Below, in pieces: positions 1 to 13,737 of a stretch of DNA of 64,000 nt. Location: positions 124,001-188,000 of the forward strand of contig JAUIRK010000891.1 of the NCBI GenBank assembly GCA_030549495.1. The letters run 5' to 3'. The position numbers and the translations under genes are program-made. The notes under the pieces were generated by a model. The model was not told the origin of the DNA and made no database searches. It saw only the letters and a program-made list of their open reading frames with translations. This DNA comes from Nectonema munidae. Lineage: Eukaryota > Nematomorpha > Nectonematoida > Nectonematidae. Every line of letters begins with the position of its first letter. Within the stretch, counting starts at the first letter, position 1.

Positions 1-700
1 ACCTATTAATTCAGATTTAAACTCTCCTTTAGTTAACACACTTCCATATTTTATATGATTGTATTTTTTTGCAGAAAATCATGAGTTTAGGAAGTTTGTT
101 AAAACTCATTTATTATTATATATATATAGAAAGTATAGTAAAGGAATATGAAAAATGTATTCAAGAATCTTTGGAATATAGGAAAATAGAGTCAAAAAAT
201 ATGAAGAACAAAAATTTTAAGATAAAAAACTTTTGTTGTTTTACAATTAGAATGAACTGACAGTTATAAGAAATGATACAAAATATTTTATTTATGCAAA
301 ATTAATTTTGTAATCGATGTCATAGTTATAACAACCATTTTGTTGAAGAGTCTTTTAGTGCAAACTTTTATTTCTTTGCGTAAAATACATGGATTCATAT
401 TTCGTCATGAAAATTTGTGTTCAAACAATGAATCTTCTTTCTTTTATTGAACCTTTTTTCGTGTAGTTTTCTATACCACCCAAGAGGTACTACAATGGCA
501 CGTATTTTTTAAGTAGTTTCGGGTTGAGCCTTTATGCACTCAATCCTATAAAATTAGAAAATATAAATATTATGATTTGAAAAATTATATCGAAAGTACC
601 AAAAACTATTTCTTCTATGAATAGTTATATAGGAGAATTGGCAACTGACTTTATTCATCTAAAATCTTAATCGATATCAAGATAAAAATAAAATCAATTA
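1..700. other. AT-rich stretch, no gene seen
   Basis: I see no convincing coding region, RNA gene or repeat structure. The short open frames have AT-rich random composition. Confidence 0.5.
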
Positions 701-779
701 AATTTTACGATAATATTGATCTCATGTTGATGTTAGGACGTTGGTTCAGGCTTTGCAAGTTGATGTGATAGGTATCGGG

Positions 780-2300
780 AGTGTCTTCAAAAGGAATTCT
801 TCTAGCCGAGCTTATAAGGGACGAAGTTCGTGATAGGAAGAAATACAATTGTCGGCTTTCAAGGTAATCCTTGTAGATTTCATCTATGAGCTTTTCTTTT
901 TCTTTCATTTTCAAGTCATTGCCTCCATTTCAGTTGTACCTAGAATTAAATTCTTCAATCTCAGGCATGTCTTTCATTATTCTTTCTTGGTTTTTGATGA
1001 AGAAATCCATAATTTCCCAGACACTGGTCTTTGCTGATTGAAAACTTGCATGTAGACTAAAAGCCAGTATAACAATCATATATCAATATTAAAACGAATA
1101 ATTTTGTAACTTACGAATTATGAAAGCCTTCACAATGGTTGTTTGTTCGAACTTTCATTCCAAAAACACACTATAGTTTCATTTTATCCTCAACTAACCA
1201 AGTATTTTCAAAGTATTCCAGGAGAGAAAACTGCAAAAGGTTCCATCACCATTTTTAACTTTTGGTATGCCACTTTTATCTAGGGATAATCAAAACTTTT
1301 AAAAAAATAATTAATTTATATTTGTTATGCTATACTTCTATTTATGGCAAAAAAGCTATAGGCAGTAGCATTTTGATGCAAGTTCTGAAACTCACATTCC
1401 TGGAATACAACGAATTAATCGAAAGTTTATGAGTTTACGGTATACGGCTTTACAGAAATGGAAGTAACAACCATGACACTGGGCTTTAGGAAAAGACTAA
1501 AAAATATCAGAAGTAAAACTTAACTCGAAGAAAATTCCTTACGCTTTTTGCTGCGGGTATTATGAAGTTTCGAAGTCTCCAGTTATGCTTCTGATTCGAT
1601 TTTTATCAACATCATTTTTTCAGGGAAAAATACGTGTCTTTATAATTTAATTTAATTTTTATGTGAGAAATTCGTTGTTAGCCTTAACATACCTATGAAT
1701 TTCTTCTCTTTTGTTGCATACAATCGCGTAAAGTATTTGTATCTTAAATTTGATAACGAAAAGAGTGTACTGTAATAATTTGATGGAATAGTTCTGGAGC
1801 TTTTTTGAATGTTCCGTCAACAAAAATGGAACTTATTTGCAACAACTATTGACGTGTTGCAAAGTTCTTCCATAAAAATCGAGAATTCCTTTATCTTCAT
1901 ATTGCAGATACATCTGCAAAAATCCCGAAACATTTGCTGAATGGTACGTTTCTGGAATTGAAAATGAATATTTCTTGGGAAAGGGTTTCTTTTTTCTGCT
2001 TTTTCTAATAAATCGTAGGACGCTTCAAAAGAACTTTCATCAGCGTTGAGGAGGGAAATATTATCACTAGATAGTCAACATTAGGTTATATATTGTCCAA
2101 AAATAGAAAAAATACTTGTATATTCTATTGGAACTTTTGAAGGTGTTCTTTGCCTCCTACTTTAATTTTGCCCTGAATGCTTCCTTACCTTTTTTAAATT
2201 CTTCGTGGTTGTGCGCCACTCTTCTCAGGACTGTCTGTTCGGTATCCTTCTTTATAAACGATTTTCCTGTCCAAAAGAATTTAATAATGGGGTTTTAAAG
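780..2300 (-). mobile_element. Decayed MULE transposon with FLYWCH-like N-terminus
   Basis: This is a remnant of a Mutator-like transposase gene, read on the minus strand in several frames. At the 5' end (about 2300-2116) translation gives an HNHEEFKKGKEAFRAKLK-like stretch, similar to the tail of FLYWCH zinc fingers in animal MULEs. Around 1850-1780 it reads VDGTFKKAPELFHQI, the first catalytic-Asp block of the MULE domain. Around 1760-1690 it reads ILYAIVCNKREEIHRYVK. Near 1600 it reads ITGDFE, the second Asp block. Near 1470 it reads GCYFHFCKAVYRK, the conserved C/H block. The C-terminal part (about 1040-780) reads SVWEIMDFF and KLIDEIYKDYLESRQL, as in the family's tail. The frame changes repeatedly and stops intervene, so it is dead. 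Termini and target duplication were not found. The family call is firm because five blocks occur in the right order; exact ends are not known. Confidence 0.8.
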
Positions 2301-2340
2301 AGTTTTGCGATTTTAAATACAAAACTAGCTTCGTGATAAT

Positions 2341-3300
2341 CTAATTATAACAATGTTTGTTTTCAAAACGCTTCATTGAAAAGTCTAGTTGTGAGATGGA
2401 AGGCTCAGATTGTAAATACTTTTTAAACACAGAAAAAGCTAAAAGGTTTCTAAATTCTAAAGAGATTTTTAAGTTTTTAATTATGCTAAAATGTACGATT
2501 AAAATATTTGTCAAAGGAAAAACAAATTATATTAAATTGTTATTTTTATTGAGGTTTCCGAGCTTTTTATCTATGAACATATCCATTAATATAACATATC
2601 TATTAATAAGTACAGGAGTAAGTCAAAATTATGCTTATGTGCTTCCCCTCATTTTGTACTTAAAAACAAAAATTAATTAAAAAATATTATGAATAAGACC
2701 GTTAAAAAAGATTGCCAGATCTTTGAATAAAAAAAATCTAACAAAAGTAATTTAGAGTTTAATTACCGAGCTAATTAATTGGTTAGTTCTTGTTTTAAAC
2801 CAAACTTCTACGTTAATAAAATATTCTTGAAAACAAAAACTTCTCATTTAAAAGCCTTTCCTATAAGATTAGTTAATCGGACATGCCAATGCAATATTAT
2901 AATGAATGCATTCAATTTGGGTTATCAAATTCAACGTACAATTATCACGTATCAAGAATCAAAGATTCGATTAAATGTATAATAGGATACTTTCGGTTCA
3001 ATAAGACAAATAAAGTGACTTTGAATTGATTAAAGCTGATATACTTTATATTTAAAATATCAGAGAAAACACATTAAAAATATTAAAAAAAACTTTCTGA
3101 ATATAGCTACCGTCTTTTGAATACTCCATTCAGAGTATTTTAGCAAAAAGAAGAAATTTAGTAAAAAAATATTTGAAACTATGAAAGGCAATCTAAATTA
3201 GAAAACAAAAAACTTCAAACCAACATAAATTATATCAATTTGAATTTGACAAAACTAACCTGGCAAAAACAATAAATGCAGTTAATTAGATTACATGCAA
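2341..3300. other. AT-rich spacer
   Basis: I see no gene here. A 107-residue open frame at 2357-2680 has no recognisable motif and an AT-driven composition (many K, I, F, L), so I do not call it coding. Confidence 0.4.
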
Positions 3301-3310
3301 CGGTTAGTTT

Positions 3311-3507
3311 ACAACCATGGGTAAATTTTACCCAACAGCACTTTTAGAGTTACATTCTGCTCATAATTTAATTTCAAATAGTTTAAAATTTAATGACATT
3401 TAATGTTTTAGTTTTCTTATCCATGTTGAGTTTCATGATTTTTGAGTAACTGGGAAAAAAATAATGCCTTGTTTGTATTAAAGTACAACCTTGGGTAATT
3501 TTTACCC
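3311..3507. repeat. Two copies of a short palindromic motif upstream of piggyBac
   Basis: A motif of the form ACAACC(A/T)TGGGTAA...TTACCC occurs at 3311-3333 and again at 3485-3507. Its core, TGGGTAA with TTACCC, is self-complementary. It lies 0.3-0.5 kb upstream of a piggyBac transposase relic, and a related CACCCATGG is seen near 5670 beyond the relic's end. This suggests terminal or subterminal repeats of that element, but clean TTAA-flanked ends were not established. Confidence 0.4.
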
Positions 3508-3776
3508 GTATTTTTGTAGGCAAATGTAATCTTTTTGCATTGCTCATTATTTAATTGAACAAAAATTACTCAGCATCATTGAACAAATATTACTCTTTGA
3601 TTTATTATTATGATATGCAGTTTATATTATAGGCTGTTTGCATTGCACAATATTACGTAAAAGAGTAAACCTTTTTCACAGATTTTACTTTTTGATTTAT
3701 ACACAGCTGTTATTGCACCAAGCGCGTAGTTCTCTCTTCATTTTTTTCTTTAGCTGTGTTTTATTTTTATCTTAAA

Positions 3777-5550
3777 ATGTTTCGTTCAAAAAGATCTACA
3801 AAAGATAAGGCATTGACTAAAATTTATCAATCTTTGTTCTCATATAGTGATAATGAAGAACAAATTGTTGAGAATCTTAGTGAATTAGAAGGCGAAACTT
3901 CCATATAAGAATATCAAAGTAACGCTGAATCGTACGAGAATGATTCCGTTTCTTCAAAAATAAGCGAAGTTTTTTACAAACCAAGTTCTTCATCATCCGA
4001 GAACGAAAGTGACTTTTATAGTGATCAGCTTTTTCCAACTTCTTCTAAAAGAAATTATGATAGTTCAGAAATAACTTTTTTTGCATCTGATGGAAGAGAA
4101 TGGAGCAATAATGGTTCTTCTAACTCTGGTCGACAAAGATCTGAAAATATTTTCAAAAATGAACCATTCAAAATTAATCATAAAATAAATCCTAAGAAAG
4201 AAATTGAAGCATTTCTTATTTTTTTGCAATGAAATAATTGAGCATTCAACTGTTTACACAAACTTGCATGCAAGAAAAACCATCAATTTGCATTATCTTG
4301 AATCTGGTATAAAAAAAAAGAAATGGGATGTCATTGACGAAATAGAAATGAATGCTTTTTTGGCAGAGCATATAATGCTGGATATAGGTCTACCTTGAAT
4401 CCTTGGTCTAATAAACATGAACAGCCTATATTTAGAGCTACAATGTCTCAAAAAAGATTTCTTGAAATAAAAAGTTTTTTACGTTTTGACGATAAGTTGA
4501 GAAGAGACAAAGAAGATCCTTTTGCTCCTATACGATTTTTAAGTGAAAATTTTTTTCAAAATTTTCAAGAAATGTATTTGCGCCTCCTTACTTGACTATT
4601 GTTGAGCAATTATTCGAGTTTCATGGTAATGTGAGTTTCAAGCAGTACAAACCAGGAAAGTTTGGGATCAAAGTGTTTTTGATTGCAAGTAGTGGAGGGG
4701 AATATGTTTTCAATGGTCTAGTTTATATCGGTTCAAAAACATATAAAGATAGTCTTCCACAAACGTCTTTGGGTAAAACTGGTTCTATCGTTTTTGATCT
4801 TATGAAGCCCTTTATGAATTCAGGTAGAAATTTAACTGGTGACAATTTTTTTCTTCCTATAATCTTGTCGATGAACTTCTGAATCAAAAGACAACATATG
4901 TGGGAACAATAAAGAAAAATAAAAGATGTCTTCCTTCAAAAAGTATAGCTAAGCTCAAAGCTAAAAAAGGAGAAAGTCGATTTTTTTTCAATAATAAAAA
5001 ATTGCTGTGTTGTTTTTATGACAAAAAGTCTTTTCCTGTTTTGCTAATTGACTCTTTTGATACTTTAAGCTGTCAAAATAATAATAGTGAAAAACCAAGT
5101 CAAGTTTTATTTTACAATAAAACAAAAAGTGGCGTTGATATAATTGATAAAAAAAAGCAAGGGCTTTCAGTTGTAAAAGAAATTGTAGATATGGCCATTT
5201 GCTTTCATGTGTAACCTTCTAGATTTGTCTTGCATAAATGCTAATTATGTTTATAACAAAATAAATTCAGTTCAATTATCGCATTATGACTTCTTGGTAA
5301 ACTTGGGCTACCAGCTTGTCGAATAAAAGAATTTTTGAAATAAAAGAATGAAGAATCCCAAAAGTTTACAAAAATACGTTGTTATTTCTTTAGAACTTTG
5401 TGGATTTCATGCAAAAAAGAAAATCAAGGCACTGTAAAGTTCGTTAAGGCTAAAAGATGTGAAATTTGTAGGAATGACAGAAAATCTCATTCAGCATGTA
5501 TAATTTGCAAAAAAAGTATTATGTTTAGTGCACTCTTTCAAAGTTTGTGA
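3777..5550 (+). mobile_element. Decayed piggyBac transposase
   Basis: The reading starts at ATG 3777 (MFRSKRSTKDKALTKIY), followed by a Ser/Glu/Asp-rich N-terminus typical of piggyBac proteins. An in-frame TAA falls near 3905. Family blocks then appear in order: EIIEHSTVYTNLHARK (about 4220), WSNKHEQPIFRATMSQKRF (4400), RFDDKLRRDKEDPFAPIRF (4480), LTIVEQLFEFHG (4585), YKPGKFGIKVF, LTGDNFFLP (4830), GTIKKNKR (4903) and GVDIIDKKKQG (5135). A terminal Cys-rich segment has CEIC and CIIC pairs (5458-5515), matching the piggyBac C-terminal zinc module. The second and third catalytic Asp blocks (GDN, VDIID) are kept. In the first, the usual IDEQ reads IVEQ, so the catalytic Asp is lost. At least three frame changes separate the pieces. 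It is an inactive cut-and-paste DNA transposon. Confidence 0.85.
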
Positions 5551-5559
5551 AGGTTACAT

Positions 5560-6130
5560 TGATATTTAATTTAATAAAATTGTCTTTTAAATATAAAATA
5601 ACTAAATTATAATTTAGTCAATATAGGGGAAAATTAAAAGATTCAGTTTTCGCTTTTCAAATATTCACCCATGGCGTGTGTATCGCTCCATGGTTTGAGT
5701 GAATTATTACAAAAAAAATTCATAATCAATAGTTTGTAAATGAACTATTCAATGAAAGTCTTGAAATCGAAAATAACTTACCAGGATAAGAAAACTTTTA
5801 CTGAATTATAAGGCAATACTGGATATTTTCTCTTCTTATGTACTATCTGAATCCTTCGTAGGTCATCGTGAATTGTGATGCCTGAAAAAATACAGAACTC
5901 TTGAAAAAATAATAAAATAAAGTAACAATAATTTGTTTTGTGGTAGAAGTGCTAGGTAAGAATTTGAGAAGCAAGAGTGTTCGTGAAAAACAAAAGTGTT
6001 GTAAAATTTGAACATATAATAGCGAGAGCCAAGTGAGATGTGATCAAGAAAAACTGAAAAATGAGTGCAAAGGCGATGGAAAAGCATGCATGTGTTTTGA
6101 TTGTTGAGTTAAATTGAGAGTTAAACGAAT
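5560..6130. other. AT-rich spacer
   Basis: No gene is seen. From about 6050 the + strand becomes purine-rich (many GAGAGA and GGAG runs), leading into the duplicated segment at 6140. Confidence 0.4.
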
Positions 6131-6139
6131 GGAGGAGTG

Positions 6140-6660
6140 AAATCGGGTTTTGATTATGATTTTGAAGAAGAGAGAGAAAAGATCAAATGAGTTTGTGTCA
6201 TATGTTTGAGTTATTGTTTCGTCGAGGATCGGCCTAGAACCGAAATAACTGAAACTTTGGGGCGCACCATTGAGATTGATATGGAAAATCGGTCATAAAA
6301 TTTTAAAATAAAAAATATAAAGAAGTACATACTATATATGTTGTCCATTATTTGGTCGTTTCTTGCACCCCCTGTTATATTGTCCCTTGGGGGTGCGTGC
6401 ACCCCATGTTAAGAATGGTTGATCTTGATGGAATACTAGGGTTCACATGGCCACCTTTCATGGCGCACCTGGCTATCTTCAAGGGCACATCAGTGAGCCG
6501 CCGCGCACCGTTTGAGAAGCACTAGACTACTAGAGAGAGAGATACAAAGGTCGATTGATGATTATGAAGAGGAGAGAGAAAACTTCAAAGGAAATTAATG
6601 TCATATGTGTGAGTTATTGTTTCCTCAGACAATGGCTGTCGTTAGCCTAGAACCCCTATT
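6140..6660. repeat. Segment duplicated about 400 bp apart, with hAT-like DNA between
   Basis: About 100 bp at 6140-6240 (purine-rich, then GTGTCATATG, GAGTTATTGTTTC and CCTAGAACC) recurs with moderate divergence at 6550-6655. Between the copies lies unrelated DNA with GC-richer patches, including GTGCACCCC motifs and, at 6508-6522, GTTTGAGAAGCACTA, which resembles an inverted hAT end (CAGTGSTTCTCAAAC). Either a tandem duplication was later interrupted, or a hAT-like insertion sits between duplicated flanks. Confidence 0.5.
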
Positions 6661-6869
6661 ATTATTATATGTTATATCGTAAATATATGTAAAGCTGTTA
6701 ATGCTTTTTTTGTCTGCTTGTCACTAAAAGTAACAAATTACTTGTGCTGTGAATCAAGTACCGCCAAATGTTATGTGATATTTATGTACAATAACTTATT
6801 CTGTATGTCCATATTTTCTTTCAGAATAAAAAATGCATAAACTATCACGTTACCCCTAAGCTTGGTGTA

Positions 6870-7165
6870 TATCTTACAAATTTAAATGCTCGCCTTCATA
6901 TTACTGAAATTAATTCTGATATCCGCACTCTCGCATTATCTATACGTTTTCATTCAGTATTTAAAATTTTATTTACACTAAATCCATTTTCTACCTCAAA
7001 ATCTGTGGGAAACAATTAAGGTATTTTTGTCACTTGGGAATAGGGGGAAGAAAATTTTGTCTTTTTTTATACCCAAAACTTATAGCAACGTATATAATTT
7101 ATTTTCCAAAATATAACTAGCAAAATTATACAAAATATAAGAAAAAATTTCCCTAATAATTTCAA
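6870..7165 (+). mobile_element. Relic of the same hAT-like family as 24031-26597
   Basis: This stretch aligns with the outer arms of the 24.0-26.6 kb element. Shared landmarks, in order, are AAATTTAAATG, TATTACTRAAATT, ATATCNNCACTCTC, CATTATCTAT, a CACTAAATC-GATTTTCTACC block, AAAATTTTGT and TTTCAAAACGC. It passes uninterrupted through the point where the other copy carries an inserted hAT. It therefore behaves as an empty-site relative. No coding potential and no clear ends are visible. Confidence 0.6.
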
Positions 7166-7470
7166 AACGCCCAGAAGAAGGGTTCAAAAGGTAATAGGGT
7201 AGGAATCGGCATAGCGTCTGAAATGTAATCCATATCAATTCAGCATCAAAGGGATAACTGCACACAAGAGAGTGTGTAGAACAGGTGCAGTCAAGTTGTT
7301 CAGATTGTTGAGTTTACTGAGAACATTTTTGATAGGATCGATAAGTATTTTAACGCAATATGAAAGGAAACATTAAGATATATTGGATTTCTTCTTACTG
7401 ATTTCATTTATTTTTTATGTAAATGCTTTTTCTCGTTTTTTATATTTATCTTGATTAAATATAGCATTTT

Positions 7471-7676
7471 CAGTTTAAGTTCGTCCTTTTTCATTTTAAG
7501 TTGGTCCTTTTTCATTTTAAGTTCGTCCTTTTTCATTTTAAGTTCGTCTTTTTTCATTTTAAGTTCGTCCTTTTTCATTTTAAGTCGTCCTTTTTCATTT
7601 TAAGTTCGTCCTTTTTCATTTTAAGTTCGTCCTTTTTCATTTTAAGTTCGTCTTTTTTTATTTTAAGTTTGTCCCC
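7471..7676. repeat. 21-bp minisatellite, about nine units
   Basis: The unit AAGTTCGTCCTTTTTCATT plus TT (21 bp) is repeated head to tail about nine times. There are a few substitutions, and one 20-bp unit lacks a T in GTTCG. Because 21 is a multiple of three, it creates an open frame of FHFKFVL repeats, which I treat as an artefact of the repeat. Confidence 0.92.
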
Positions 7677-8054
7677 ATTAGTTTGCCTTTTTTACTATAC
7701 AAAAATAAATTGTTAATTATTTTTTGTTTATCATACCTACTAAATCTTATGAAAATTGCAAATTTTTTTTAGTTTTTTTAATCTAAATTATGTAAAACTT
7801 TGTAGGTTTTGATCAGTAAATTTTAAATTAATGTAAGTTTAAAAGATGATCTTAAACGTTGAAATTAAACTAACAAGTAGTTCTTTTATATTTGTCTCAA
7901 TTAATATGTTATGTATTCCTAGCATTTCTTCAACTCCCCTGCTCATTTAAAATAATAAATAAAAATATTTTAAAAATGCGGTAGAAACATGATATTTTAA
8001 TCCACTTAATTAAAAACTCAAAATGTTAAAATAAAAAAAATAAAGTAAAACAAT

Positions 8055-8648
8055 TTATGAGAAATTATGAATAATATTTGGATTATACAAATGCCCAGTC
8101 GAAGCTATATTGACATTGTTCATCATATGCCTGTAGTAGTTCGTGCAGTCAAATGTTGAAATGGTGTTGACGCCTTCTGTGATGATCGAAGAGAAGGATG
8201 TGCTTTGTGCTGAAGAAGTCATTAAGTTTCTCACTTTTGAGAAAACATTCTCGCAAGGATTTAGCATAAAAGAATATGGTGATAAAAACTTCAGTATATA
8301 TTTTCCATTTTGTTGAAAAAGATGTTTCACTTCTTTACTCTTGTGAATTTTTGCGTTATCGAGGACAATCCAAGCATCGCTTTTAATTGTAGCATCTCGA
8401 TTTAACTTTTCGAATAAATTTTTTATAAATTTTATAAACTTTTTACTGTCACAAGTACCATCTTCTATAATTTCAAAATGAATGACTTTAACGCAGTTAA
8501 TCGCAAGAACGAGAGAAACATTGTTTCCCCTATTTGTCGGAATAATCATACTTGCTCTTGTGCCTTTTTTAGAACGTGCTTGTGAGCGACTCAAATGTAA
8601 ATTAAATCCGCTCTCATCAATAAAAAAACAAATTACTAGCGCATACAA
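8055..8648 (-). mobile_element. Tc1/mariner-type (IS630) transposase, catalytic domain
   Basis: An uninterrupted frame of 197 residues ends at a TAA at 8055. It holds the whole DDE catalytic core: FFIDESGFNLHLSR (first Asp) at the start, WIVLDNAKIHKSKEV (second Asp) in the middle, and LSPYSFMLNPCENVFSKVR (the Glu) near the C-terminus. The second Asp and the Glu are separated by 35 residues, giving a DD35E-like spacing by my count. The N-terminal helix-turn-helix DNA-binding half is absent: upstream the frame has a stop within about 30 codons and runs into an unrelated repeat at 8665. The start given (a TTG) only marks the open frame. It is a truncated DNA transposon whose surviving domain looks undamaged. 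No inverted repeats were found. Confidence 0.85.
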
Positions 8649-8664
8649 AATCTCCAGTATATAA

Positions 8665-9063
8665 GGATAGGGTAGTTATTAGTGAAAGTAATTAACTATG
8701 TTTTCGTTAGCCGGTTAATTCATTACCTACTGATAGATTAACCGGTTAATTTTGAGTCCATATATAAACATAAGCTACAAAAATAGAGATAGTCAAGAAA
8801 ACGGAAGAAAAATCTAACCCAAATTTATTAAAACATAATTACAAGTACCACAAGATGAAAATTAGATTATACAATGCCGTTTAAAAAATATGATATAGAC
8901 ATTGTATTATAATAGTTTAAAAGTATTTATATATGTAAATTTATTACCATTTACGAAAGGTTTTTCAAGTTGAATTAACTGGTGAATTACGATTAGGTTA
9001 GGGTTACAAAGACAGTCATGTTCACCGGTTAATTATCGGCTACTTTTAAACGAATGCCAATCC
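8665..9063. mobile_element. Possible non-autonomous hAT with ATTAACCGGTTAAT motifs
   Basis: The self-complementary motif ACCGGTTAAT or near variants occur four times, clustered at the two ends (8709-8742 and 8980-9035). The outer edges, AAGGATAGGGTAG on the left and GCCAATCCTACTA on the right, are imperfectly inverted. This layout is seen in small Ac-type hAT derivatives. No target duplication was confirmed, so the ends are approximate. Confidence 0.35.
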
Positions 9064-12786
<3,723 letters not shown>

Positions 12787-12792
12787 TGATGT

Positions 12793-13707
12793 TTGTTAAA
12801 ATTAAATACGTCATCCCATGATACTTTTTCTGACCGTGTTAATGTTATTGAAAGTAATCTGAATAAGATCGTCGAAAAAGTTGACAAGTTATGTTCTGAT
12901 TTTTCCAAGACTTCTTTATCTATGCATGATTCTCCAAAAAAACTCCATTCTGATGTTTTGTGTGAAAAGCACAAGCTTGTTGTTAAATTAAAGCCAACCC
13001 ATTCTCTTGATTTGATAAATGTGGAAAATGATTGTATTTCACAGTGCATAAAAGTTGATAGTACATATAAAGAGGAAAATGGGAATCTTTGTTTTGTACT
13101 TCCGAATGATAAGGAAAAGGAAAATTTGTATCCCATTTTGAAAAATAATTTTCCTAATGAAACTATAGATTCAGGTACTTTTAATTCCACAGTCCACATG
13201 GGAATTTCTAATTTAAATCATGAGTATGACCCAAAGTTGTTGCTTGAGAACATTATTACTCTTAATGAGGATTTGGGTTTAAATGAAAAAAATTGTACGG
13301 TTCTATTTGTTAGAAAGTCTGTGAAAAGTAATAAGTACTATGCTGTAGTGAAAACTACAAAAGAAATTAGGAATAATATAAAAATTAAAAAAAATTGTCT
13401 TTTTCTCGGATTACAATCTTGTTTTGTATTTGATTGGTTTTTTGTGAAAAGATGTAACCACTGTCAGGAGTTTGGGCATTATAAAAAAAACTGTCCAAAT
13501 ATTAACCACCCATTATGTGCTAAGTGTTCTTCACCACATGAAACTAAGTCATGTACTGTTGATGTAAACATCGATAAGAATATTTCTTGTATAAATTGTA
13601 AAAAGAGTGGTTTTTCTGATTTAAGTCATTGCGCTAGTTCTTCCTCATGTCCTGTGTATTGTAGAATTTTAAAGGAACGCAAAACAGGAAATTTTCAAAA
13701 AAACTAA
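12793..13707 (+). CDS. LINE ORF1, gag-like with CCHC knuckles
   Basis: An open frame of about 304 residues encodes the RNA-binding ORF1 protein, which coats the LINE RNA. The first third is polar and has heptad-like spacing (SNLNKIVEKVDKLCSDF), suggesting a short coiled coil. The middle (about residues 120-215) resembles the RRM-like region of Jockey-type ORF1s. The C-terminus carries zinc knuckles: CNHCQEFGHYKKNC (CX2CX4HX4C), CAKCSSPHETKSC (CX2CX3HX4C), and a third Cys/His cluster beginning CINCKKSG. The frame opens on a TTG immediately after the microsatellite, with an in-frame stop two codons upstream. The natural start is therefore missing. No internal stop occurs. Confidence 0.85.
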   Translation: MLKLNTSSHDTFSDRVNVIESNLNKIVEKVDKLCSDFSKTSLSMHDSPKKLHSDVLCEKHKLVVKLKPTHSLDLINVENDCISQCIKVDSTYKEENGNLCFVLPNDKEKENLYPILKNNFPNETIDSGTFNSTVHMGISNLNHEYDPKLLLENIITLNEDLGLNEKNCTVLFVRKSVKSNKYYAVVKTTKEIRNNIKIKKNCLFLGLQSCFVFDWFFVKRCNHCQEFGHYKKNCPNINHPLCAKCSSPHETKSCTVDVNIDKNISCINCKKSGFSDLSHCASSSSCPVYCRILKERKTGNFQKN

Positions 13708-13737
13708 CTTCTTTTTATTCATGTCAGTTTCTGTTAT

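Noticed and set aside
7501-7716. FHFKFVL repeat protein
   Set aside because: The 21-bp minisatellite is a multiple of three, so any frame stays open; no start context or flanking coding sequence.
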